From positions 59,048 to 123,047 of the forward strand of contig CAYYFE010000007.1 in assembly GCA_964471115.1 (NCBI GenBank): 64,000 nt of DNA, given 5' to 3'. The position numbers and the translations under genes are program-made. The stretch comes from SYFT01 sp964471115. GTDB taxonomy: Bacteria; Acidobacteriota; Vicinamibacteria; Vicinamibacterales; SCN-69-37. Below, one piece after another: positions 8,109 to 16,058 of the stretch (the first letter of the stretch is position 1; every line of letters begins with the position of its first letter). The notes beneath the pieces are model-generated. The model did not search any database, was not told the DNA's origin, and was given only the letters and a program-made list of their open reading frames with translations.

Positions 8109-8774
8109 TTACCGGGCCATGTCCTTCAGCATCTGGGTCATGCGCGCGATTTCCATGCGCTGATCCGAATCCACGTGCGACGCAAAGTCGAACAGGTCCG
8201 CCTGTTGCGCCGAGCCGGGCGACTTGAACAATTCCTCCACCATGATGAGCGCCCCCATGTGGTGCTTGATCATGCCTTCGAGGAACAGCCGGTCGAACTC
8301 GGGCCCTTTCGCGTCCGCCAGTTTCTTCATTTCGTCGTCGGTGAGCATGCCCGGCATCATCCCGCCCGGCATGTGGTGCGCGTGTTCACTGGGTTGCGGC
8401 TGCTTGCGCTCGTCGAGCCAGCGGCGCATCCAGCCGATTTCATCGTTCTGCGACACCTCGATGCGCAGCGCCATCATCCGCATCGATTCGTTTTCGGTGC
8501 GCGTCTTGAGGAGGTTGACCATCTCGATGGCCTGGGCGTGGTGCGTGATCATCCCCTGGATGAACTTCACGTCACCCTCCGAATACGGGAGGGTCGTGGC
8601 TTTCGGCGCGCTCGACAACGGCGCCGTCGTGCTGGCTTCGCCGGGCCGGCCCATCGTCACGACGACCGGGGCCGCGCCGCCGTCGCCGTAAGCCGACGCG
8701 CAACCGGTGAGACCGAGCAATCCGGCCGTTCCGATCAGGGCCGCGCCCACGCGGGTATGTACATGAGTGCGCAT
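8109..8774 (-). CDS. DUF305 lipoprotein, His/Met-rich
   Basis: A 221-residue protein with a lipoprotein signal (LLGLTGC lipobox at about residue 25). A DUF305 domain follows, with its two hallmark repeats FIQGMITHHAQAIEMVNLL and LEGMIKHHMGALIMVEEL. The linker is rich in His and Met (HAHHMPGGMMPGM), which suggests metal (copper or silver) binding. The ferritin-like DUF305 family is often linked to metal handling, but no activity can be read from the sequence. It is divergent from the BlaI gene and shares a 60-bp promoter region with it. Confidence 0.82.
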   Translation of the reverse strand: MRTHVHTRVGAALIGTAGLLGLTGCASAYGDGGAAPVVVTMGRPGEASTTAPLSSAPKATTLPYSEGDVKFIQGMITHHAQAIEMVNLLKTRTENESMRMMALRIEVSQNDEIGWMRRWLDERKQPQPSEHAHHMPGGMMPGMLTDDEMKKLADAKGPEFDRLFLEGMIKHHMGALIMVEELFKSPGSAQQADLFDFASHVDSDQRMEIARMTQMLKDMAR

Positions 8775-8792
8775 GAGGACTAAGGATACCCG

Positions 8793-8831
8793 TTGACAGT
8801 GCCCGCCCGTACTGCTACAAACGGTAGCACT
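8793..8831 (+). promoter_or_regulatory. Sigma-70 promoter with BlaI-type dyad operator
   Basis: TTGACA at 8793-8798 and TACAAA at 8816-8821 are 17 bp apart. The dyad ACTGCTAC (8811-8818) / GTAGCACT (8824-8831), matched at 7 of 8 positions, overlaps the -10 box. BlaI/MecI repressors bind TACA/TGTA-like dyads over their own promoters, so this is the probable autoregulatory operator. It may also affect the divergent DUF305 gene. Confidence 0.65.
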
Positions 8832-8834
8832 ACA

Positions 8835-9239
8835 ATGAGTCGCTCGTCTCGCCCCTCCCGGCCACGCCTGCTCGGCGAAGCGGAGCACCACGTGATGGAC
8901 TACGTCTGGGCCCACGGTCCGGTCTCCGCCGAAGCGTGCCGCGAGGGCCTGCGCGCCATCTGGCCGATGAAGGACTCGACCATGCGCACGGTGTTGTCAC
9001 GTCTGGAGGCCAAGGGGTACCTGAGCCACACGGTCGACGGCCGCACCTTTCTCTACTCCGCCGCGGTCGCCCCGGCCGCCGTGGCGGGTCGCACCGTCAA
9101 ACACGTCATCGAGCGGTTCTGTGGCGGCTCGGCGGAAGCCCTGCTGCTCGGGCTCGTGGAGGCCGAGGTCCTGTCGCCCCAGCAGTTGGAGCGGCTGGCG
9201 AAGAAGATCGCGCGTGAACGCGAGAAAGGGTCAGCGTGA
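8835..9239 (+). CDS. BlaI/MecI/CopY family transcriptional repressor
   Basis: A 134-residue winged-helix repressor with LGEAEHHVMDYVWAHGPVSAE, then TMRTVLSRLEAKGYLSHTVDG (recognition helix and wing). The C-terminal dimerisation part contains the region where M56 partners cleave. I chose the ATG at 8835. The in-frame start at 8793 would lie on the -35 box. The transcript would then be nearly leaderless. Its stop overlaps the start of the M56 peptidase gene, the standard BlaI-BlaR1-like pairing. Confidence 0.88.
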   Translation: MSRSSRPSRPRLLGEAEHHVMDYVWAHGPVSAEACREGLRAIWPMKDSTMRTVLSRLEAKGYLSHTVDGRTFLYSAAVAPAAVAGRTVKHVIERFCGGSAEALLLGLVEAEVLSPQQLERLAKKIAREREKGSA

Positions 9240-10879
9240 TGCCGGGCGCGCTTGTCGAAGTGATCGTGGCCAGCTGGATCCTGGCCGCCCTCGTGGCCGC
9301 CGGCTTGTGGCTGGGCCGCGCGCGGCGGGCGGACACCCACCTGCGCGCGTGGACGTGGGTGCTGCTGGTCAGCGCCGCGCTGCCCCTGCTGGGCACCGTC
9401 GACAATCTGGGTTTCTCCGGCACGGCCTCCGGCATGGCCTCGGCCGCCGCGGACGGCGGCCGTGTGCTTGGCGCTCCCGTCAGGCTCGCCGCATCGGCGG
9501 CCACGGCGGCCACGCCGGGGCCATGGCCGTGGCTGGCCATCATCTATATCGCCGTGAGCGTCATCCTGCTGGTGCGTGAGGGGATCGGCGCCCGCCTGGC
9601 CACGCGGCTGGCCGGCTCGGCCAGCGCCGTGCCGGGCCGCGGCTTTTTCGAGAGCGACCGCGTGACCATGCCGTTGACCGTCGGCCTGCTGTCCCCACGC
9701 ATCATCCTGCCGGCCGCCTGGCGGTCGTGGCCCGAGACGACACTGGACGCGGTCCTTGCGCACGAACAGGGGCACGTCACGAGGCGCGATGGTCTGCGCG
9801 TCGCCGGCGCGCGGGTGTATCGCAGCGTGTGCTGGCCGAATCCGCTGGCGTGGTGGATCACCCGCCACATGACCGTGCTGGCCGATCGCGCCAGCGACGA
9901 ACTCGCGATTGAACGCGGTGTGCCCGCGGCCGACTACGCGGACACCTTGCTGCAATTCGCCGCCGCGCGGACGGCCCCAGGTCGACGCGTGGTGTGGAGC
10001 CTGCCGATGGCGGACGGGGCTCCCTCGCGCATCGAGCGCCGCATCGACCACGTCCTGTCCTGGAAAGGAACCCGTCCAATGTCCCGAGTGTCCCGCGTTC
10101 TCGTGGCGTTCGCCATCGTCTCCCTCGGTGTTGTCGTGCAGGCCGGTCAGGCGCCGCCGCCGCAGCGCGGGGTGCCCGACGTGCCGGCCACGGTCGCGCT
10201 GGGGCACGCCCCTCGTACGCCGGAGGCGGCGGTCGGCATCACCGCGACGACCCACACCAACGAACATGGCGGGTACACGTCGGTCAGTCTGCTCAATCAG
10301 ACGGACCGCGCGGTGCGCGCGGTCACCTTCGCGCTGGCGATTGGCACGCAGGCCCAGGAGACACTGCAGCCGCTGCGAACGGTGCGCATGGAGGTCGACA
10401 TTCCGGCGCACACGCTGCGAACGGTGGACGTGCGTCTGGTGCCCACGGCTGAACTCAAGCGCATCGCCCAGGAGTCCGGCTCCGCGCGGCTCGAACTCTC
10501 CATTGCGAGTGTCGAGTACGCCACAGCCGACATCGCTGGGACGGTCGACACGCGTCCGGCCCGTGGCGGCGGTGCCGGCGAGTCCCGGGGCGGCAACGAA
10601 GGCCCGCGTCGCGAACCGGTGTTGCTGACACTGAGCCACCCGAAGTACACGCCGGAGGCCATGCGCCAGAAGATTCAAGGCGTCGTGGAACTGGAGCTGG
10701 ACATCGACGACACGGGGCGCGTGGCGGCCGCGCGGGTGGTGAAGTCGCTTGATTCGGTGTTCGGCCTGGATGACCAGGCGATCGCCGCGGCGCTCGAAAC
10801 GCGGTTCATGCCGGCCACCGTGGGCGGCGAGCCGGTCGGGACCACGGTGAAGTTCCAGATGGAGTTCAAGGTCCGCTAG
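9239..10879 (+). CDS. M56 (BlaR1-like) membrane metallopeptidase with C-terminal TonB-type domain
   Basis: A 546-residue protein starting at ATG 9239 or the preceding GTG 9236. The N-terminus has membrane helices. The zinc-peptidase motif HEQGH lies at about residues 175-180, followed by a further helix region and the DRASDELAIERGV segment. After another membrane segment (about 285-305) comes an extracytoplasmic beta-rich part. The C-terminal 80 residues resemble the TonB energy-transducing C-terminal fold (YTPEAMRQKIQGVVELELDI and ALETRFMPA). BlaR1-like sensors cleave their BlaI repressor on a signal; here the sensor is the TonB-like domain rather than a penicillin-binding one. The signal is unknown. 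Confidence 0.85.
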   Translation: MPGALVEVIVASWILAALVAAGLWLGRARRADTHLRAWTWVLLVSAALPLLGTVDNLGFSGTASGMASAAADGGRVLGAPVRLAASAATAATPGPWPWLAIIYIAVSVILLVREGIGARLATRLAGSASAVPGRGFFESDRVTMPLTVGLLSPRIILPAAWRSWPETTLDAVLAHEQGHVTRRDGLRVAGARVYRSVCWPNPLAWWITRHMTVLADRASDELAIERGVPAADYADTLLQFAAARTAPGRRVVWSLPMADGAPSRIERRIDHVLSWKGTRPMSRVSRVLVAFAIVSLGVVVQAGQAPPPQRGVPDVPATVALGHAPRTPEAAVGITATTHTNEHGGYTSVSLLNQTDRAVRAVTFALAIGTQAQETLQPLRTVRMEVDIPAHTLRTVDVRLVPTAELKRIAQESGSARLELSIASVEYATADIAGTVDTRPARGGGAGESRGGNEGPRREPVLLTLSHPKYTPEAMRQKIQGVVELELDIDDTGRVAAARVVKSLDSVFGLDDQAIAAALETRFMPATVGGEPVGTTVKFQMEFKVR

Positions 10880-10951
10880 GTCCACAGGGTCCACAGGGTG
10901 CGGGACGGCCGGGGGGCGTGTGCGGGCGTCAAACCGGGCACGGAGGTTCCC
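10879..10951 (+). repeat. Short intergenic direct repeat
   Basis: The 72-bp gap after the M56 gene begins with GGTCCACAG repeated twice in tandem (10879-10897). It is followed by GC-rich sequence and the ribosome-binding site CGGAGG of the next gene. No terminator or promoter is obvious. Confidence 0.4.
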
Positions 10952-11548
10952 ATGGTCCGACCCGCTCTGACGTTAGCCCTCACATTGACGCTTCTGCCCG
11001 CAGTGGCGGCCGCGCAGGCGGCGCCGCCACCAGCGCCGCCGGCGGCGGCCACACAAGCGCCCGCGACGACAGCCGCCTTCCCCGCCGACACGAAGATCGC
11101 CTTCGTCAATCTCGACCGCGTGTTCGGTGAATCCGAATTCGGCAAGTCGGGCATGGCCAGGGTGACGGCGCTGCAGACGACCCTCAACGCGGGGTTGCAG
11201 GTGCGCGCGCGCGACATCCAGGCGCTGTCCGAGAAGATCAAGTCGCAGCAGACGGTCGTCGAAGAGGCGACGCTGCTCACGTGGAATGCGGATCTGCTGC
11301 GGATGCAGCGTGAGGCGCAGTTTGCGCAGCAGGAAGCGCAGATTCAGGTGGAGCAACTGCAGAACTCGCTGCTGGCCAGCTTCGAGACACTCGTCCAGCC
11401 GGTGATCGAGGCCGTCCGGAAGGAGAAGGGCCTGTGGTTCGTGTTTGCGCTGCCGTCGGCGCAGGCTGAGCCGACCGGACTGACGCTGCTGGCGGCGGAT
11501 CCGGCGCTGGACCTGTCGGCGGAGGTGCTGAAGCGCCTGACACGGTGA
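10952..11548 (+). CDS. OmpH/Skp-family periplasmic chaperone
   Basis: A 198-residue protein starting at the ATG at 10952 after CGGAGG. It has a signal peptide ending AAAQA, a Pro/Ala-rich linker, and then the OmpH/Skp core. The core opens with the beta strand KIAFVNLDRVF and continues as a long helical coiled coil (about residues 70-140) with many Gln and Glu. It ends in a strand and helix with VRKEKGLWFVF. Skp-like proteins hold unfolded outer-membrane proteins in the periplasm. The genomic context (not next to bamA or lpxD) is unusual, so it may be a specialised paralogue. Confidence 0.82.
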   Translation: MVRPALTLALTLTLLPAVAAAQAAPPPAPPAAATQAPATTAAFPADTKIAFVNLDRVFGESEFGKSGMARVTALQTTLNAGLQVRARDIQALSEKIKSQQTVVEEATLLTWNADLLRMQREAQFAQQEAQIQVEQLQNSLLASFETLVQPVIEAVRKEKGLWFVFALPSAQAEPTGLTLLAADPALDLSAEVLKRLTR

Positions 11549-11552
11549 GGCC

Positions 11553-11581
11553 TTGACATTCCCAGTGGGCGGCCGTACATA
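11553..11581 (+). promoter_or_regulatory. Strong sigma-70-like promoter
   Basis: TTGACA at 11553-11558 and TACATA at 11576-11581 are separated by exactly 17 bp. This places the start site about 37 nt before the next ATG. CTAAGGAG at 11614-11621 is a good ribosome-binding site. Confidence 0.75.
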
Positions 11582-11625
11582 AGAGCGCGCATCCCCGCCC
11601 AACGGTCTTCTCTAAGGAGCCTCTC

Positions 11626-12333
11626 ATGTCTTACGTTGATGCAAGTCGGCGACAGTTCCTTGCGCGCGGCCTGGCGGTTGCGGCCGCCACCACCGTCCCG
11701 TTCAGCGCCCGTCCCGCGGCACAGGGGCAGGCGGGTCCGGCTGACTGGCTGAAGGAAGTGCGGGGCCAGCACCGGTGTTTCTTCGACTTCAACGGTCACC
11801 AGCACGGCCTGCCGCTGCTGCACATCCTCAACTACTTCAACGGCTTCACGACTGGCCACGGGGTGGCCGCGAACCAGGTGGGCGCGGTCGCCACGCTTTA
11901 CGGAATCGGCCCGTCCTCGAGCATCGGCCTGGGGTTTGACGATGCGACGTGGGCGAAGTACGGCATCGGCGAGTTGCTGGGCCTGAAGGACGCGAACGGC
12001 CGGCCGTACACCCGCAACGTGTTCAACAGCCCGACGACGGCTGATGGCCACATCCTGGCGGAAGGCATGGGCGTGCCGCCGCTGGCGCCGTTTGGCGGCG
12101 CAATCGCCGCGTGCTCCATTCCCAACCTGCAGAAACTGGGCACGAAGTTCCTGATGTGCAACAACGCGCTTGGCGCGTGGACGCTCGAACTGGCCGCGCG
12201 CGGCAAGGGCGAGGCGGCCGCCATCGGCGCCGACCTGCGCGCGCACCTGCTGCCGGGCGTCACGGTGGTGCCGGCCATGGTCGTGGCGATCGCCCAGGCC
12301 CAGGCCGCCGGCATCGCCTACAACCGCCAATAG
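11626..12333 (+). CDS. Tat-exported protein with DsrE/DsrF-like fold (putative)
   Basis: A 235-residue protein with a twin-arginine signal (SRRQFLARG, then a hydrophobic segment ending RPAAQG). The mature part has a conserved-looking C-terminal CNNALG and LPGVTVVPAMVVAIAQAQAAG, which resembles the DsrE/DsrF-like (sulphur-carrier superfamily) fold. Export by Tat suggests it folds, perhaps with a cofactor, in the cytoplasm. It has its own promoter and no operon partner. The Tat signal is clear; the fold assignment is tentative. Confidence 0.6.
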   Translation: MSYVDASRRQFLARGLAVAAATTVPFSARPAAQGQAGPADWLKEVRGQHRCFFDFNGHQHGLPLLHILNYFNGFTTGHGVAANQVGAVATLYGIGPSSSIGLGFDDATWAKYGIGELLGLKDANGRPYTRNVFNSPTTADGHILAEGMGVPPLAPFGGAIAACSIPNLQKLGTKFLMCNNALGAWTLELAARGKGEAAAIGADLRAHLLPGVTVVPAMVVAIAQAQAAGIAYNRQ

Positions 12334-12337
12334 TCCG

Positions 12338-12451
12338 CACAGTAGACATGTAGGCATGTAGATCAGAATTCTCAGAACTACATGTCTACATGCCTACTGT
12401 GCTGACATGCAGATCTGAATCCCGGAACTACATGCCTACATGCCTACTGTG
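12338..12451. repeat. Intergenic inverted and direct 24-bp repeats
   Basis: Three copies of one 24-bp word. Copy 1 (12338-12361) is inverted relative to copies 2 (12378-12401) and 3 (12428-12451). Copies 2 and 3 differ at one base, and copy 1 matches the complement of copy 3 with one mismatch. Each copy itself contains an ACATG-type half repeat. Copies 1 and 2 could fold into a long hairpin and terminate the upstream gene. Copy 3 runs into the first codons of one possible alkB start. Confidence 0.7.
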
Positions 12452-12466
12452 TCGGACAATGGCACG

Positions 12467-13468
12467 ATGCGCTCCGCGCTCCCCTACGCGCTCGGATTCC
12501 TGTTGCCGCCCGTGGCGTGGTGGTCGGCGCAGCTGGGCGGCGCGTGGGTCTGGGCGCCGGTGGCCGTGTTGTACGTCGGCTTCCCGCTGGTCGACGCAGC
12601 GGCCAGTCTGAATCCGCTGGCCCCGTCGGCCGACGAAGTAGTGGCGCTCGAACGCAATCCCTGGTTCCGTCTGGTCACGTGGCTCTGGGTACCCGTGCAG
12701 GCAGCGCTCGTGATCTGGGCGTTGTCGCACGCAGGCACCGGCGGCCTGTCGGCGTGGGAGTGGACCGGCCTGGCCGTGTCGGTCGGCTCGATCAACGGCG
12801 CCATCGGCATCACCTTCGCGCACGAACTGGTGCACCGGTCGAGCCGGTTCGAGCGCGCGCTGGGCGACGTGCTCCTCGCGCTGGTCACGTATCCACACTT
12901 TGCCGTTGAACACGTGTTCGGCCACCATCGCCACGTCGCGACGCCGGCCGATCCCGCCAGCGCCCGGTTGGGTGAAGGCTTTTATCGTTTCTGGCCCCGT
13001 ACGGTCTTCGGTGGGCTGCTCCACGCGTGGGCGATCAAGCCCCGGATGGTGATGCGACAGGCAGTGACGATGGCTGTCGTGTACGTGGTGGTGTGGGTTG
13101 TCTGGGGCGGATCAGGCGTGGCCTTCTTCGCGTTGCAGAGTGTGGTGGCGTTTACGTTGCTCGAGGCGATCAATTACGTGGAGCACTACGGCCTCGTGCG
13201 CCGCGAGATCGCACCGGGGCGTTACGAACCGGTGGGGCCGCAGCATTCGTGGGACAGCAGCCATCGCGTGAGCAACTGGCTGCTCATCAATCTGGCACGC
13301 CACGCCGATCACCACCTGATCGCGAGCCGCCGCTACCAGGCGCTGGCCTCGCGCGACCGCGCGCCGCAGCTGCCGGCCGGCTACGGCACGATGCTGCTGC
13401 TGGCGTTCGTGCCGCCGCTCTGGCGGCGGGTGATGGATCACCGGGTGCCGAAGACGATTCAACCATGA
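12467..13468 (+). CDS. alkB: AlkB-type membrane fatty-acid/alkane hydroxylase
   Basis: A 333-residue integral-membrane di-iron hydroxylase. The ATG at 12467 is preferred because the alternative at 12440 lies inside a repeat copy. The full set of histidine motifs is present: FAHELVHR, HVFGHHRHV, NYVEHYG and NLARHADHH, separated by hydrophobic helices. This is the alkane 1-monooxygenase family. It is shorter than typical alkane hydroxylases (about 400 residues), and no rubredoxin gene is adjacent, so the substrate and electron donor are unknown. It converges on the following permease gene. Confidence 0.85.
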   Translation: MRSALPYALGFLLPPVAWWSAQLGGAWVWAPVAVLYVGFPLVDAAASLNPLAPSADEVVALERNPWFRLVTWLWVPVQAALVIWALSHAGTGGLSAWEWTGLAVSVGSINGAIGITFAHELVHRSSRFERALGDVLLALVTYPHFAVEHVFGHHRHVATPADPASARLGEGFYRFWPRTVFGGLLHAWAIKPRMVMRQAVTMAVVYVVVWVVWGGSGVAFFALQSVVAFTLLEAINYVEHYGLVRREIAPGRYEPVGPQHSWDSSHRVSNWLLINLARHADHHLIASRRYQALASRDRAPQLPAGYGTMLLLAFVPPLWRRVMDHRVPKTIQP

Positions 13469-13481
13469 AGACCATGAAGAT

Positions 13482-13546
13482 CCATGGAGGAATGCCTGTA
13501 CGGGGTGGGCGCCTACCCCTCCATGGTCCTCCATGGCCCTCCATGG
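13482..13546. repeat. CCTCCATGG word repeats between convergent genes
   Basis: CCATGGAGG at 13482-13490 faces three direct copies of CCTCCATGG at 13518-13526, 13528-13536 and 13538-13546. Alternative hairpins are possible. It lies between the convergent alkB and permease genes and probably serves as their terminator region. Confidence 0.6.
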
Positions 13547-13556
13547 TGAACATGCT

Positions 13557-16007
13557 CTACCGCAGGACGCGCGCCGGATCGACCGACGCGGCGCGGCGCG
13601 CGGGCACGAGCGCGGAGAGCAGCGCCACCGTCAGCACGGCGCCGACCACGATGGCGATCGACGTCACGTCGGTCGCAGGCACACCATACAGGCGCGCGCT
13701 GATCAGACCCACGAACCACATCGACAGGCCGAGGCCGATGACGATGCCTCCGGCCGCCAGCACCATCGCCTCGCGGGTGACCTGCAGGGCCACGCGGGCG
13801 GCGGTCGCGCCGCAGGCCACCCGCACGCCGAACTCCCGCTGCCGGGCCGTCACCATGCGTGCCAGCACGGCCGCCAGGCCAATCGCGGCCACCAGCATCG
13901 CCAGCGCCGCGAATGCCGTGACACTCTGCGCCACCAGCCGCTCCTCACTCATCGTCTGTCGAATCGCGGCGTCGACCGTGCGCACCTGGAACAGCGGCAA
14001 CGTGGGATCGAGGGCGCGCACCGCGGCGGTGAGGCCGTCGACGATGCCCGGGGCCGGCCCGGCCATGGCCACCTGCAGCGCGGCCGCGCCGGGGGTGAAC
14101 GACTGGCCGAACGGCTCCAGCAACAGATCCGCGTGTGACTCCATCAGGCGGTGCTGGCGCTGGTCCGGGATCACGCCGACGATCGTCCGCGTCACGCCCT
14201 CCGGAAACCGCATCGTGATGCGTCGGCCGACGGCGGAGCCGCCGTCAAACAACGTGCGTGCCAGCGACGCGGTGATGATCACGACGCCCTGTCCTGGCAC
14301 CTCGCGCCGCAGGAACTCCTGATCGGAGAAATCGCGGCCTTCGACGAGCGGGATGCCCATCGCATCGAGAAACCCGGGCGACACGATGTTGTGATTGGCC
14401 GACACAGCCGCGTCGGCCGTCGCCCCCTCGGGCCAGAAACTCGTGTCCGATGCGCCCTGTGAATACGGCGCCAGCCATGCCAGACCTGCCGCGCGCACCC
14501 CCGGCGTCGTCCGCACACGCGCCATGAGGTCGCGATAGAACGCGTCGGTGCGCTGGGGCGTGTAGCGCTGCAGCGAGGGCTCGAGCGACAACGACAGCAC
14601 CTGGGTCGGATCGAACCCGATTGGAATCGCCATGCGCGCCTGCATCGACCGCACGAGCAGCGCGGCACCCAGCAGCAGCGTGACCGACACGGCCACCTGC
14701 GCCACGGTCAGCACCCGTTGCGCGCGCCCGCCGGTCACATCCCCACGCGCCCCTTCGCGCACGTCGACTCTGGCGGCGGTCCAGGCCGGCATCAGGCCTG
14801 CCACCACCGCCACAATCAGCGCAAGGCCCACCGCGAACGCCATGACTGGCCACTCCACACGGACGGTCGACAGCGTGACCACACCGGGCAACAGCACCGC
14901 GCCATCCAACAGACGGCTGAGCCCCCAGGCGAACACGAGGGCGGCCGCGCCGCCGATCGCCGCCAGCGTCACGCTCTCCGCGATCAGCAGGCGGGCGACA
15001 CTGCCGCGCGAGGCGCCCAGGGCCAGTCGCGTCGCGATCTCGCGGCGCCGCCCGGTCGCCCGCGCCAGCAGCAGATTGCCGACGTTGGCGCAGGTCAGCG
15101 TCAGCAGCAACACGACGCCCCCCACCAGCGCCACGAGCAGGCGATTGACGCGGTCGCGCATCCACGGCGTCGGTTCCATGCCCTCGCGCGCGACAAACGT
15201 CCACGCCACCCGCCGATTGCCGCTGCCTCCCAGCCGCGCCGTACGGGCGGCGTTCGCCTCCTGCTCCACCTGGCTCACGGTCGCGTGGGCCGCCAGTCTG
15301 CCGACGACACCGAAGTAGATCGACGCCCGGTCACTGGTCAGAACGTTGCCGCGATACATCGGAAGCACGATCGCATGCTGAGCCGAAGGCACCCAGATGT
15401 CCGTTCGCCCGGCGCGGGAGGTGCCGCCAAAGCCGGGCCGGGTCACTCCGACCACCGTGAACGAGACCCCGTTCACGACAACCGGCCGTCCGATGGCCTC
15501 AGGCACGCCGCCCAGTGACGACCGCCAGAACCCATCACTCACCACTGCGGCCGGCGGCGCGCCCGGCTGGGCGCCTTCGTCGCGGGTGAACGGCCGGCCA
15601 ATCGCCACTGGCGCGCCCAGCACATCAAAGTAGTCGTCGCTGACGACCGCGGCCTCCAGACGACGCGGGGTGGCACCGTCGACGGCGACATTGAGCGGCG
15701 TCTCCATGTAGCCGGCGAGCCCGGCCAGGCCGGTCACCGACGCGCGCAGATGCGCCAGTTCGGGATGCGAGATCAACCCGGCGCCGCCGCCTCCCGGCGC
15801 CATGAGCGACAACGCCACGAGCCGATCCGGTTCGTGCACACCGGGCACGGGTCGAAGCAGCAGCCAATGGCCCAGCGTGAACACCGCCGTGTTTGCGCCG
15901 ATCCCGATGACCAGCGTGAGGACCGCGGCCAGCGCGTACCCGGGATGTCTCCTGAGGCCGCGCGCGGCCACTCGCACGTCCGCGAACCATGTCTGCATGA
16001 TGGCCAT
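13557..16007 (-). CDS. ADOP/MacB-type ABC transporter permease
   Basis: An 816-residue protein from the ATG at 16005-16007 (or 15996-15998). It has a duplicated layout: an N-terminal helix in LRRHPGYALAAVLTLVIGIGANTAVF, a MacB-like periplasmic domain, and an FtsX-type three-helix domain. A second periplasmic domain and a second FtsX domain follow, ending GVPATDV...ARRAASVDPARVLR. This is the architecture of the duplicated orphan permease family common in Acidobacteriota (ADOP), and no ATPase gene is adjacent. MacB-like permeases move substrates mechanically across the envelope; the substrate here is unknown. It is divergent from the decarboxylase gene, with 51 bp between starts. Confidence 0.88.
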   Translation of the reverse strand: MAIMQTWFADVRVAARGLRRHPGYALAAVLTLVIGIGANTAVFTLGHWLLLRPVPGVHEPDRLVALSLMAPGGGGAGLISHPELAHLRASVTGLAGLAGYMETPLNVAVDGATPRRLEAAVVSDDYFDVLGAPVAIGRPFTRDEGAQPGAPPAAVVSDGFWRSSLGGVPEAIGRPVVVNGVSFTVVGVTRPGFGGTSRAGRTDIWVPSAQHAIVLPMYRGNVLTSDRASIYFGVVGRLAAHATVSQVEQEANAARTARLGGSGNRRVAWTFVAREGMEPTPWMRDRVNRLLVALVGGVVLLLTLTCANVGNLLLARATGRRREIATRLALGASRGSVARLLIAESVTLAAIGGAAALVFAWGLSRLLDGAVLLPGVVTLSTVRVEWPVMAFAVGLALIVAVVAGLMPAWTAARVDVREGARGDVTGGRAQRVLTVAQVAVSVTLLLGAALLVRSMQARMAIPIGFDPTQVLSLSLEPSLQRYTPQRTDAFYRDLMARVRTTPGVRAAGLAWLAPYSQGASDTSFWPEGATADAAVSANHNIVSPGFLDAMGIPLVEGRDFSDQEFLRREVPGQGVVIITASLARTLFDGGSAVGRRITMRFPEGVTRTIVGVIPDQRQHRLMESHADLLLEPFGQSFTPGAAALQVAMAGPAPGIVDGLTAAVRALDPTLPLFQVRTVDAAIRQTMSEERLVAQSVTAFAALAMLVAAIGLAAVLARMVTARQREFGVRVACGATAARVALQVTREAMVLAAGGIVIGLGLSMWFVGLISARLYGVPATDVTSIAIVVGAVLTVALLSALVPARRAASVDPARVLR

Positions 16008-16058
16008 TCGACGCGCCTGTACCGGCCGCGGTTGGCCGCGTGGATCCACAATGAGGTC

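Noticed and set aside
9053..10894. 613-codon minus-strand frame over the M56/TonB gene
   Set aside because: Shadow of the plus-strand M56 gene, Arg/Gly/His-rich with no family signature.
12338..12451. Three repeats resembling a tiny CRISPR array
   Set aside because: One copy is inverted, spacers are 16 and 26 bp, and no cas genes are near.
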